Shown here in pieces: positions 11,130-21,976 of a DNA stretch of 64,000 bases. The DNA is taken from the NCBI GenBank assembly GCA_017979445.1, contig CM030717.1:23175288-23239287 (forward strand). Direction: 5' to 3'. How positions within the stretch are numbered: the first letter of the stretch is position 1; each line of letters begins with the position of its first letter. This stretch comes from Akebia trifoliata. Lineage: Eukaryota; Streptophyta; Magnoliopsida; Ranunculales; Lardizabalaceae. The position numbers and the translations under genes were made by a program. The notes under the pieces are model-generated. The model searched no databases. It was not told the origin of the DNA and saw only the letters and a list, made by a program, of their open reading frames with translations.

Positions 11130-11595
11130 TGATGTTCACCTTACTTAGAGACTTCAACTATTTTGATAATTATTCCCACATGTCATGAGTTATTTTTAAC
11201 CAATTCGATATTTATTTATAGATTCTATAGTTTTTTGACTATTTTGATAATTAATTTGCATATGATATTACATTTCTAATTTGGAAATAAATTGTGCATG
11301 CAATGATGTTATTTTACCAATTTGAAAAAATTTAATACATGTAATGATTTATTGATTTGGAAAATTTATGCATGAGATGTTTTTATCAATTTTGATAATT
11401 TTAGGCATTTGATATGTTTATTTATTAGAAAATTTTATACATATGATACAATTATCGATTTAAAATTTTCATGTATAACGTATATTCTCCAATTGAGTAA
11501 TTTATTTATGAATATCGGTTGTTAATCGATTTGAAAATTTTAATCCACGTGGTATGACTACCGATTTAAAAATTTTATGCATATGACATGTTTAG
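11130..11595 (+). repeat. AT-rich minisatellite in LTR B, first half
   Basis: Loose repeats, about 50 bp each, of the form GATTTGAAAATTTTATGCATATGATATG. The array continues after the nested chromovirus LTR (14527 to about 14760). It sits where the other type-B LTR carries its palindrome array. Confidence 0.6.
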
Positions 11596-14526
11596 TGTCA
11601 CGCCCCGAAATTCTAACAAAAATCCTGAGGATTCTTATATTAGAATCTCAAGGTGTGATGAAAATACCACTTATTCTCTGTATAACAAATACAATACTTC
11701 CTGATTCAAATAGATATATCGCAGGAGAATAACAAAATAACTAATAACCGTAAATATCTAGACTATGCAAAAGCAATCATCAATATGGTCATAATCAAAA
11801 TCTTCAATCTCATAATACATTAGATTACAAAACCCTCAAACAAATATATGTTTCTTATTTATAATCAAATAACTACTAAAATCCTATAATAATCTTCAAA
11901 TCATCGATGACGGCAAGATATCGACATGATTCTCCTCAGGGGCCTTCTCGAACAACTCCTCAAATAAAAGTTCATCTAAAATTAAAAAATCTATAAGGGT
12001 GAATGGTAGAATAGGGGAGTTACTAATTAAGATAAACGTCATTCTAACAATTAGTCACAAATGCAACATATAATCAAATTAATAATTTAAATAATGTAAG
12101 CTTTATTACAAGATAACATTCGGATAATGTCTAAATGAAAGCAATAAGCATATATAGTAGTTATCAATCTATCAGATCATAATGAAGATAATCTATCATA
12201 CCTTTACGTAAATAATTTATTTATCATCATAAAAGAAAATAAAAATACATAATAAGAACACGACGGTGTAATCGATAAGAGGGTTGAGGAACACATTGAT
12301 TCGACATCCTTGGCATGGATTATCAATATTCCAAACTCATCGCAAAGTGGAGTCCCATTGTTATTATATGATTTTGAGGTGTGTCGATGTTTACCAATTT
12401 GGATAACCATTTATCCAATTTAGAATGGGCCATTGACCAAGGTTTGAATACTTGGACCAATTACGTTGGTAATATGCTTAATGACTAAAAATTAAAAGGT
12501 ATCACCAAGAGGTAATACATGTGAACCTCGACTATTTCTACACTATACAAAGACCGCATTTACACACATATGCTCTTAGAAAATAAGAAAATAAAAAAAG
12601 AAATTCTTGAATCTCATAAGTTATACCACGCTCTAAGGCATCCCATGACCTGTTGCTTCCAGAAATATAACAATGCATCACTCTTTTTTGATTTTTTTAA
12701 TCTTTTACTAGAAATAAAATAGTTTTTATTTTGTAATATATACTAATTTATTTTTTTCGAAAATACAACACAATGGCAGTGATCTCCAATTTTATCTATC
12801 CATCTATCAATCCATCAATTATATCTTCACGTGGTTATGGGAACGTGTGAAATATACCCATCTATCTATTTAAAAAGTGTTTGTAATTCTAAAGCATCAA
12901 CCAATTTCATTAGAAGGTCTTGATTGATTAGAAAATTTAGAAAATATTTTAAAATCCTAAATAGTTAAAATTGTAGAAAGTAGTGAAAATTTGACTAAGT
13001 GTTGAAAACTTGATATTTCAAAGTTCTCCAAACATAACAAAGATATTTCGTGGTGAAAATCTTAAATAAATGCATCGACATCATGCAAATTTTATAGTTT
13101 TATGCAAGGTATTTTAAAAGATATCGAAATTTCAAAATCTGACGAAAATGCTGTAAATTACATTTTGTTCTTGGACCAAAAATTAGATTTTAATACTTTG
13201 TGATATGAATTTTTAAAACATTCTCATTGTTTTTAAATTGGGACTAATCCCTTACTTAAATATTTTTAATGAAAATAAGGCTGAAAAAACAAACAAGTTG
13301 CTATTCAATGAACAGTTCTGTCGGTGGCAGAAAGATCATTTTAGCGGTGCCACCACCAGCATAGAATTTAGCGATGGTAGAATTGATTTTTAGCAATAGC
13401 AAAAACGGTGCCACCAACAGTCACGAATAGAAATGTATTTTCTTTAATTTTCAATCCGATTTAGACTCAAATTTCAACCACAATTTTCACAAATGCAATT
13501 TAAACCAAAGATCTACAAGAAACCCTAAAAAAATGATGTAATCAAATCATGAATTTGAAAAACACGACATATGAAAAAAAATCTATCGAATCAATTTAAG
13601 AATTACGATTCAATTCTTTAAAAAATGCAAGAAATTAATGAATCAATCAATAATTGGAAAAACAACAACAACATCAAAGATCAAATGAATATTCTATGAA
13701 GATTTTGAAACTATAAGGTATAAGGGAAGGCATCCTACTTGATTCTTTTTACGGATGATCGGATTGAAAATCATCTTGAGATGATCGTGACCGTCCAATC
13801 ACGAAATCGTTCACCCAACTAACAACAAAAATTCTTGGATCAAAGTGAAGCCCTCGTTAAGATGATGATATTTTCCTTCCTCAATGACTATTGGATCAAC
13901 CTCTATGCCCTGAGATCTAGGAATTATCTAAAAGTTATACGTTGATGAATATCAAATTTTTTTGGCTCAAATCAAAGTTTTTATCGTGAGGAATCTTTTC
14001 TTTCTTCGTCGAGCCTCAAATCTTAGTCTATCATTATAGATCTAAGTCGGAACATGAAAGAAAAATGGGGTTGTGTTAGATTAAGGGAAGAAAATGAGAA
14101 ATAAACAAATTTTTCTTTAATTTCATATTTATATCAAACGGGACGAAATGGTCATTTTCAAATTTATTTTCTCGAATTCTGATTTCGACAATCTTATACC
14201 CAATTTTGGTTAATTTTTCAATACGAAACTAACGGTATGATCAAATTTTCTAAATTTTGTCTTTAAAATTTTCTTTTAACTATTGATAAATACTTGATAC
14301 AAAAATCGAGGATTTGATAACTTTTTTGATCAACTTCTAATTAAGACGTGCTTAGAGGTTAAAGTATGTTTTTCGACCCGTCTGAATCTATGTATGATGA
14401 TGAATTTTCCCAAATATTAATAAATCAAAATTCAAACTTTTAAGTCATTAAAATAAATTCAAAATTTACTGAATTAAAACTTACAATCTATTCTCGAGAT
14501 ACGTATTAAATTTTCAGGTCATTACA
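11596..14526 (-). mobile_element. Solo chromovirus LTR, minus strand
   Basis: 2931 bp. On the plus strand it starts TGTCACGCCCCGAAATTCTAAC and ends TCGAGATACGTATTAA...GGTCATTACA, the same termini in the same order as 15500-18929 and 49393-55700. Flanks are TTTAG (11591-11595) and TTTAT (14527-14531), a 5-bp duplication with one difference. No internal region is present, so this is a solo LTR from LTR-LTR recombination. Interior open frames are noise. Confidence 0.85.
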
Positions 14527-14760
14527 TTTATTGATTTGGGAAATTTAATACATGTGATGATTATTAATTTAAAAATTTACTAATGCATGTAATATTTTCA
14601 CCAATTTGAAAGTTAATTGATGTATGCAATATTTTACAAATTTAAAAATTAATCTACATATGATGATATGTTTGCCAATTTGAACATAAATTTCTATATG
14701 ATGATGTTCTTATAAATTTGAATATTCATTTGTGCATGTGACCTTTATCACTTCAGTTAT
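14527..14760 (+). repeat. AT-rich minisatellite in LTR B, second half
   Basis: Continuation of the 11130-11595 array: repeated GATTTGGAAATTTAATACATGTGATG-like units. Confidence 0.6.
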
Positions 14761-15235
14761 GAATAAGGCTTATTAATCGAAAATTTTCATTTTTCATAAG
14801 TCTTGTTATGTGAGCCTTAGGGCATCGAATATGATTTTATGCTTTTTAGAATTGTTCATTATCTCATTGTGTGCATGATTCGAGGAATTGTATAATGTTT
14901 AAGTAGATTACAGTCACTGGATTTATTTGAACAACCTGGCATAAATTAATGATGATGATTGAACTATAGTCTTGACCATAGTCTTCCTCATTTGACCTTA
15001 GGATATTCTTTGATCATAGTAGAGATCAATCACATCAATCGGGCGGGTTCAGTGCCTAACACCTTTCGAAACCCGTAATCTGACACCTTACCCTAGTCTC
15101 TTGCTCATGGATCGACCCGATCCTTTTTTGAAGTTATATTTGATTTTTAAACTAGGTGGCGACTCCCCTCTGAAAATCTCCCATTTATCATTATACTTTT
15201 TATTAATATAGTAAGGAATGTCAATGCACTTTCAG

Positions 15236-15256
15236 TGGCAATTGATCCACTGGGGA
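15236..15256 (+). promoter_or_regulatory. Primer-binding site, degenerate
   Basis: TGGCAATTGATCCACTGGGGA one base after the LTR end. It is a damaged form of the TGGCGACTCCACTGGGGA site at the other TAT LTRs. That sequence complements a tRNA ending GGAGTCG-CCA, as expected of tRNA-Arg, the primer I recall for Ogre-type elements. Confidence 0.65.
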
Positions 15257-15499
15257 TTTTAGGTCAAACTTAACCTTTCAGTCAACTCAGTTGGCTTAAC
15301 AAAAGCTAAAATATACTAGTTTTGAGCCAACTCAGTTGGCTCAACAAAACTTAGAATATATTAGCTTTAATATTTTCTTTATGGATGTGTTCTTATGATT
15401 CATTTCTTGTAATTATTTATGATCATGATTATTTGCATGTGTTGTTTGTGGTGGTATTGATTTGAGAAAATGCCTCGGGCGTACCATGTCCTTTAGCAC
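15257..15499 (+). other. Leader of the second TAT element, first part
   Basis: Noncoding sequence between the PBS and the chromovirus insertion. It holds two copies of CCAACTCAGTTGGCT(C/T)AACAAAA (about 15281 and 15324). The second forms a 19-bp near-perfect palindrome (15324-15342). Confidence 0.6.
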
Positions 15500-18400
15500 T
15501 GTGACGCCCCGCCAAACGCTAACACAAATCCCAATACTGCCTCGAGGCACTAGGTGGCGCCTCAAAATTTCGGCATGGTCTCCTCTATTTATGTTAGCGT
15601 TTCACGGAACTCCAAACCTGATAAACCAATTTATAACAAAACCTGTATATAAAAATGTAGATACAGGAAAATAACAGCGGAAGACTAATTACATCTAACA
15701 TGTAAGTAGATCAGAGTGCGGAAGATTTATCAATATACAGGCTTACCAAAACACTCTCACTCTAACAGAGGCCTAAACTCTCAAATCCAAAAACTACATA
15801 CATCCTGGATGAAACTGACAACACTAAGGGATGTGGTCCTAGTGCTCACCAGGCAATAAAATCTGATCGTCGATCTGATCGACCAGATACTCCTCAATTA
15901 CTGCCTCTACGCCTGCCTCGACAGCTGCAAGTGCTGAAACTAAAAAAAAATAGGAAGGAAAGGGTGAGTAACAATGGTTACCCAGTAAGTCCACAGCCAA
16001 TTCCTACTAATAACCCTTCCTAAGCATGATCGAATAAAGCATACTGAACATTTTAATACATGCAAGGTTTTACAAGATAAAATACGATCAACTGGTACAT
16101 ATAGCCAGGGATGAGCAACTAAACAGTTTAAAAATTACACATAACATCAATTATCCATACTCATTATACATTTTCCATTTTATGCAAATAATGTTGACAA
16201 CATTAAAATAATAGACATGCTTCTCAGTTTGTAATTCGAAATATAACAACAGATACATAATACAAATGGTGGAGTATTGGAATTAAAGAGTTGGGATTCA
16301 CGACTGGATCGCTCCCAGTCGGGACATGATGTTACAACATAAATCTGGTTTTTAGTTCCTGATTTTGTGGCCGGTCGCTGCACTTACCACATTGGTGACC
16401 ATTTATCCGGCTCAGGCTGGCCGTTTGACGTGACCGTAAGCAATGGGTCTCTTTTCGATGTGTCAGAACGTTCGACTACTACTAGATTGTTAGTGATCAC
16501 TGACTAATCATCTTCGTCTATGCCTATCAGGCGTGCATATGATTCCCAAAGGACACTCCACTCGTATACGACCACCTTTACAAAACACGTTCACTGGTAA
16601 AGATAAGAAAGGAATGGACCCGGATTCCAGTTGTGACTCCACTCTCATACGCGTCCCATACCACGTATGAGTTTGGTGGTCCCTACCGTACATCCCAGGA
16701 TAGTGCACCCCTCCGGATGATGTGACACACTATCCCTTCAGGCATTCACAAACCCTTTAACAGTTCACAAAATAGCTACGTATATATATGATTTTTCATT
16801 TAAAATAAAAGAGAAATTAACAGAACAGGGTTGAGAACGGATATCCAGTTTCTACCATGCAACTGTGGCCACCCGGTCTAAAATAAACAACAGTACTCAG
16901 CGCACGCGCTAACATAATCGGAAATAAACATGCAACCCTTTCATTAATAACCTGGATATCCTTTCACCAACCTACACACAACATACAATGTAAAATGTAG
17001 ACATCACCCCTCGGGTGTGATTCTGACATTTTACCGTTCATTCCCTTTTTCCATTCTCTCGACATTCTCACTTTTCATCTTTTCACATCGACCATCCATT
17101 TTCAATCTTTCAAAGTCATTCTTTTGGTCTTTCCATTGAAAACCATCGAAGTTTATTCAAAAACAAGGTCCCGACAATGCACGAGACCAAAGCTGTTAAA
17201 AATGGTAAAAGCTGGTGAAAATTTGGCTAAGTGTTGGAAACTCAATTTTTCAAAGTTCTCGAAATTAAAAATGGGTTTTTCGAAATGAAAGCCTCGATCA
17301 TGAGATTCGACACCATATAGTTTTTGTAATCTAATTCAAAGGAACGCGAAAGTTATTTCATTTTGAAAACTTGCCGAAAACGTCGAAAATTACGTTTTGT
17401 TCTTGAAACCAAAATTTGGATTTTGATCCTTTGAGATTTGGATCTTAAAACCATTCCCATTATTCCGAAATGGGGGGTAAAACCTTAATTTCATTAAAGA
17501 ACTTAAAGTAAATGGAAAGTAAAGGGTGGAAAATAGTGTATAAGGTGTGAGGAGGTCAAGCCAAGAGTCAGAACACTGTTCTGATCAAAACTGTGTCTGT
17601 CGGTGGCTGTCGGTGGCAGAACCAGGATTCTGTCGGTGGAACCGACATATTGGTCATCGGCAGATGTCGGTGGGACCGACGGTCCTGCCGACAGAACAAA
17701 ATTTTCGGGTGCTTCTTGATTTTGTCGGCGGCAGAAGTAACATTCTGTCGGTGGGACCGACAGAATGCCTTCGGTAGGTGCCGGTGGCACCGACCCTTCC
17801 CACCTACAGCCTGAACCTTACTTGAACCTTCGAGTTTTCGATCCATGTTTCGGATTCTCCTTCCATTCTTCGAATCATTCAACCCACCCACGATTTTGTT
17901 ATCAAAATTCGATAAAACATAAACAAAACACCTACTTCTACCATGAATTTGAAATCAAACACCAATTTCTACGATTCAAAAGCAAACAATAAGTTTTGTT
18001 TCCAAAACCCTAAATGCACATTGAGAAATCTAAAGTTACCAATAGAAATTGAAAGTCCCCTACTTGTTTGTGGACGCCGAAAGCAATGAACTCATATAAG
18101 GATCAAAGTTGGTGGTGAAGGAGTTGGTGTTGAGTTGAGTTTGATGCAAAGTGAGCTAGGGTTTGCAATCCCCTTTGACGACGGCACTCCTTTGCTTCTA
18201 CAATGAATGGGGGGCCTAACTCTTGCTGGATGGAACCCTCGATGAAGATGTGTTAGGATTCACTCGAATCACACGACTGGGTTTTGATGGAGGATAGGGC
18301 AAACAAATGAGAATGGGTTAACAAGGAGGATGAGTTTGTAGCCATCGTCATAGCCGACAACTTTGTCTTCTTCGTCGAAGTTCAACGGTCATTCGTTCTT

Positions 18401-18929
18401 AACGGATCTTGAGGAGAAAAGAGGAGAAACCTAGGTTTTTGAGAAAATCTGAGCTTTGGATGCTTTGGAGAAGAAAGAAAGTGGTTTAAAAGAAAATAAA
18501 TTTTCTTTTATAACAAGGGCGAGGGCATACTTGTAATTTCCTTATTATTTCTAGTTTCGATCGTAACTTGACTATCCGGACTCGAAAAATGACAAACGAG
18601 TATTCCATTTTGACTAATTTTTCGCTACGGATCTAATGGTAATGTCGAATTTTCTTGATTCTTCCTCTAACGAAAATTTTACTGTATGGGTCCCACTCGA
18701 TGCAAAATTCGAGGATTTGTTAACTTTTTTACTCAAACTTGGATTCAAACTTGATTATAGGCTAAAGTATATATTTCGATCATTTTGAAACTAATGGCGA
18801 AGTCGATCTTCAATAAAAATGAACATAGCATAATCCAGGTACTTGACTCTAAGTTTTCTTTCTAAAATATTCTTCAAATAAATACCACCTGATTTCCTCG
18901 AGATACGAGTTAAAAATACGGGGTGTTAC
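15500..18929 (-). mobile_element. Full-length chromovirus 3' LTR
   Basis: 3430 bp. On the minus strand it starts TGTAACACCCCGTATTTTTAAC (18929) directly after the polypurine tract and ends TTGGCGGGGCGTCACA (15500). It carries a GC-rich hairpin cluster at 17590-17790 missing from the LTR at 49393-55700. Inner 60-110-codon open frames on both strands arise from that GC-rich cluster and are not genes. Confidence 0.88.
17590..17790. repeat. Cluster of TGTCGGTGG inverted-repeat units
   Basis: Six or more copies of TGTCGGTGG, several followed by ACCGACA to make hairpins. The best (17742-17766) has a perfect 11-bp stem, ATTCTGTCGGT / ACCGACAGAAT, with a GGG loop. Others are at 17631-17647 and 17665-17680. 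GC content is far above the surroundings. A decayed version (GGTGGCAG, GGTGCCACC) is at about 13320-13430 in the other LTR. Confidence 0.8.
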
Positions 18930-18943
18930 ATCCTCCCCCCTTA
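18930..18943 (-). promoter_or_regulatory. Polypurine tract of the chromovirus
   Basis: Minus strand AAGGGGGGAGGA abuts the LTR start TGTAACACC. Its position between pol and LTR confirms that the full LTR is the 3' LTR. Confidence 0.85.
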
Positions 18944-18983
18944 ATAAAAATTTCGTCCTCGAAATTAAGACAGTACCTTAGTT

Positions 18984-21584
18984 TTAGAACAGTTCTGGGT
19001 ACTTAGCTTGCATCTCGGCTTCTTTTTCCCATGTTGCTTCCTCAATGTTGTGGTGCCTCCACAATACTTTGACTAAAGGAATGGCCTTGGATCTGAGTTG
19101 TTTTACCCTCTTGTCAAGTATTTGTACCGCACCTTCCTCGTATGACCCGTCATCGTCTACTTCTAATTCCCGCAAGTCTACTACGTGTGAAGGATCTGGT
19201 AAGTATTTCTTCAGCATGGATACATGGAATACATTATGAACCTGCTCGAGTTGCGGGGGTAGGATCAATCTGTAAGCCACTGGACCAATCCGTTCAACTA
19301 TCTCAAAAGGTCCCACAAACCGCGGCTTTAACTTGCCCTTCACCCCAAATCTGGAGATTCCTCTTCGGGACGATACTTTCAAGAATACTCGGTCCCCAAC
19401 TTGAAATTCCAAGGGTCTGCGTCGCTTGTCTGCATAACTTTTCTGTCTACTCTGAGCAGTTTTCAGTCTGTCCCTTATAATGCGCACTGTCTCAGTAGTT
19501 TCCTCAACAATCTCGGGTCCCAACACCGTGGCATCTCCTGTTTCTGCCCAACATATCGGTGATCGACACGGCCTACCATATAAAGCCTCGAATGGTGCCA
19601 TGCCAATACTAGCTTGAAAACTGTTGTTGTAGGAGAATTCCACCAAAGGTAAATGGCGCTTCCAACCTCCTCCAAAATCCAACACACATGCCCGTAGCAT
19701 ATCTTCTAGAATCTGAATAACTCGCTCGGATTGTCCATCAGATTGTGGGTGGAAAGCTGTACTGAAATTTAATTGAGTACCCATGGCTTTGTGTAGACTC
19801 TCCCAAAATCGCGAAGTGAATCTGGGATCCCTATCTGACACGATAGAAACCGGTACTCCATGAAGTCGGACTATCTCAGCTATATATATTTGGCTCAGTT
19901 TATCAACGCCAAATGAAACTCGGATGGGGATGAAATGTGCCGATTTCGTTAGTCGATCCACAATCACCCATATAGCATCTGACCCATCACTGGCTCTTGG
20001 TAACCCGACTACGAAGTCCATGGTCACATGCTCCCACTTCCATTCCGCTATGGGTAATGGTTGGAGTAAGCCTGTTGGGTTACGGTGTTCTACCTTGACT
20101 TGTTGGCAAGTTAAGCATCTACCTATATATTCTGCAATTACCTTCTTCATACCCGGAAACCAAAAATTTCTTCGCAGATCTTTATACATTTTCGTACCTC
20201 CGGGGTGTATCGAATATCTAGAACGATGTGCCTCACTCAATATGTCGGACCTCAATTGTGAGTCCTTCGGTATCCACATCCTGCCTCGAAATCTGAGAAC
20301 CTCATCTGATCCTATCGCCCAATCTAAGTCGGTCAGGTCCCTAGCTCTCAGTTCATACTCTCCTATATCTTCATCTACTTGCTGGGCTTCTTTAATACGC
20401 ATTATCAACTCATTTTCAATCCTCAATGTACCCAGGTAAATGTGCGGTCTGTACGCTTCCCTCGGGGTCTTGAACACTGTTTTTATGGCTTGCTCAAGCA
20501 ATTGCCATTCTTTCATCATCATGTGAGCTACAGTGTTTCTACTCAATGCATCGGCAACCACATTGGCTTTTCCCGGGTGATACTCGAGGGTAAAGTCGTA
20601 GCCCTTGAGGTATTCCATCCAACGTCGCTGTCTCATATTTAATTCCCGTTGCGAGAATATGTACTTGAGACTCTTATGATCGGAGAATACTTCAAACTTC
20701 TCTCCGTATAAGTAGTGTCTCCAAATACGTAATGCGAACACTATAGCGGCTAACTCAAGATCATGGACGGGATAATTCTTCTCATGATTTTTCAACTTTC
20801 TCGATGCGTATGCTACTACCTTCCCACACTGCATCAATACAGCTCCCAAACCAATCCCAGAAGCATCTGCAAATATCGCTAGACTTTCTCCTGGAGTTGG
20901 TGATATCAAAATTAGAGCGGTCGTCAACCTTCCCTTCAATTCTTGGAATGCAATCTCGCATTTGTCATCCCACTCAAATCGGACATTTTTCTGCGTCAGT
21001 CTCGTCAACGGTGCTGCAAGAGTGGAAAATCCCTTAATAAACCTTCTATAGTACCCGGCCATCCCAAGAAAACTTCTGATATCGGTCACTGTCTTTGGTT
21101 GTTTCCACATCATCACGGCTTCAACCGTAGAAGGGTCTACCGCTATTCCTTCATTGGACACCATGTGTCCTAGGAACTTCACCTTCTGGAGCCAGAATTC
21201 ACACTTGCTAAACTTGGCATAAAGCTTATGCTCTCGTAGAATCTGAAGTGTAATCCTGAGGTGTCTCTCGTGGTCCTCCCTTGACTTAGAGTAGATTAGG
21301 ATGTCGTCTATGAACACAATGATGAACTTGTCGAGGTGCTCCCAAAATACCCGGTGCATCAAATCCATGAATGCTGCCGGTGCATTCGTCAGACCGAAAG
21401 GCATCACTAGATACTCAAAGTGCCCTAGCCTAGTCCGAAATGCAGTCTTCGGAATATCCGCCTCCCGGATCCTCAACTGGTGGTACCCAGATCGCAAATC
21501 AATCTTAGAGAAGTATTGGGCGCCCTGTAGCTGGTCGAATAAATCATCAATGCGCGGAAGGGGATACTTATTCTTGATGGTCAC
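18984..21584 (-). CDS. pol: Chromovirus pol: RT, RNase H, integrase, chromodomain
   Basis: An 866-codon open frame without stops; its first Met lies inside RT, so it is the 3' part of a longer polyprotein. [10 protein letters not shown] and catalytic FIDDIL (residues 91-96). RNase H: D240 (FADAS), E277, D302 (SDHKSL), D345 (VVADALSR). Integrase zinc finger: H453, H460, C490, C493. Integrase core: D523 (MDFVVGLP), D584 (SDRDPRF) and E620, with 35 residues between the last two. A GPF motif lies near 758-760 and a chromodomain-like tail at about 815-866 ([15 protein letters not shown]), the Tekay/Del arrangement. All catalytic residues look intact. Expression is doubtful because gag, protease and the 5' LTR promoter are missing. 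Family identity is firm. Confidence 0.95.
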   Translation of the reverse strand: MTIKNKYPLPRIDDLFDQLQGAQYFSKIDLRSGYHQLRIREADIPKTAFRTRLGHFEYLVMPFGLTNAPAAFMDLMHRVFWEHLDKFIIVFIDDILIYSKSREDHERHLRITLQILREHKLYAKFSKCEFWLQKVKFLGHMVSNEGIAVDPSTVEAVMMWKQPKTVTDIRSFLGMAGYYRRFIKGFSTLAAPLTRLTQKNVRFEWDDKCEIAFQELKGRLTTALILISPTPGESLAIFADASGIGLGAVLMQCGKVVAYASRKLKNHEKNYPVHDLELAAIVFALRIWRHYLYGEKFEVFSDHKSLKYIFSQRELNMRQRRWMEYLKGYDFTLEYHPGKANVVADALSRNTVAHMMMKEWQLLEQAIKTVFKTPREAYRPHIYLGTLRIENELIMRIKEAQQVDEDIGEYELRARDLTDLDWAIGSDEVLRFRGRMWIPKDSQLRSDILSEAHRSRYSIHPGGTKMYKDLRRNFWFPGMKKVIAEYIGRCLTCQQVKVEHRNPTGLLQPLPIAEWKWEHVTMDFVVGLPRASDGSDAIWVIVDRLTKSAHFIPIRVSFGVDKLSQIYIAEIVRLHGVPVSIVSDRDPRFTSRFWESLHKAMGTQLNFSTAFHPQSDGQSERVIQILEDMLRACVLDFGGGWKRHLPLVEFSYNNSFQASIGMAPFEALYGRPCRSPICWAETGDATVLGPEIVEETTETVRIIRDRLKTAQSRQKSYADKRRRPLEFQVGDRVFLKVSSRRGISRFGVKGKLKPRFVGPFEIVERIGPVAYRLILPPQLEQVHNVFHVSMLKKYLPDPSHVVDLRELEVDDDGSYEEGAVQILDKRVKQLRSKAIPLVKVLWRHHNIEEATWEKEAEMQAKYPELF

Positions 21585-21976
21585 TTGATTTAACCTCCGA
21601 TAGTCGATACATAAACGGAGTGACCCATCCTTCTTTTAACAAATAAAACCGGTGCCCCCCAAGGTGAGGAACTCGGTCGAATAAACCCCAAGTTAGTAAG
21701 CTCATCAATCTGCGCTTTCAACTCTCGGGTCTCTACCGGGGCCATTCGGTATGGTGCGATGGAGATAGGCCCTGTGCCTGGTACCAAATCGATAGAAAAC
21801 TCTATCTCGCGACATGAGGCAAACCCGGCAATTCGTCTGGAAAAACATCCCCAAATTCCTTGACTACCTCCACCGTATCCGTCGATGTCTCTAGTTCCGA
21901 TATACTCAAAGTCCCCAACTGGTTGTATAAGGGACCGTCTCCTCGATACCTGGATCCTCGAACCTTGACTTTCGAA
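21585..21976 (-). pseudogene. Chromovirus pol, N-terminal RT part with two frameshifts
   Basis: Continues the pol above toward its N-terminus in other frames. One frame holds a pre-RT segment ([16 protein letters not shown], about 21810-21860). The next holds [16 protein letters not shown] and [16 protein letters not shown] (about 21640-21800). Frame changes lie near 21800 and in an A-rich run near 21635. Upstream, the sequence is cut at about 21970-21977 at a TTTCGAA junction with the inverted LTR arm. Protease and gag are absent. Confidence 0.85.

Larger units (their letters stand above)
9038..15234 (+). mobile_element. 5' LTR (type B) of the second TAT element, interrupted
   Basis: From about 9090 it matches the solo LTR at 35141-38965 in the first kilobase (CCCGACATAGAATTA, ACACTCGATTTAGCA, AACCTCGCAACG, then ATCAATCAA-rich U3) and in the last 250 bp. 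It ends TGCACTTTCA at 15234, immediately before a PBS. The true 5' end is lost at the junction with the type-C fragment. A solo chromovirus LTR occupies 11596-14526. The middle differs from the other type-B LTR: a 188-bp duplication replaces the C-rich exon-like stretch. Contains AGTGCCTAACACCTTTC (15051-15067) and GGTGGCGACTCC (15155-15166). Confidence 0.8.

Noticed and set aside
17503..17891. Overlapping open frames on both strands (95, 107, 76 and 73 codons)
   Set aside because: Produced by the GC-rich hairpin repeat cluster, which lowers stop frequency in all frames; no domain and inverted-repeat peptides.
19924..20439. 171-codon plus-strand frame
   Set aside because: Antisense shadow of the chromovirus integrase.
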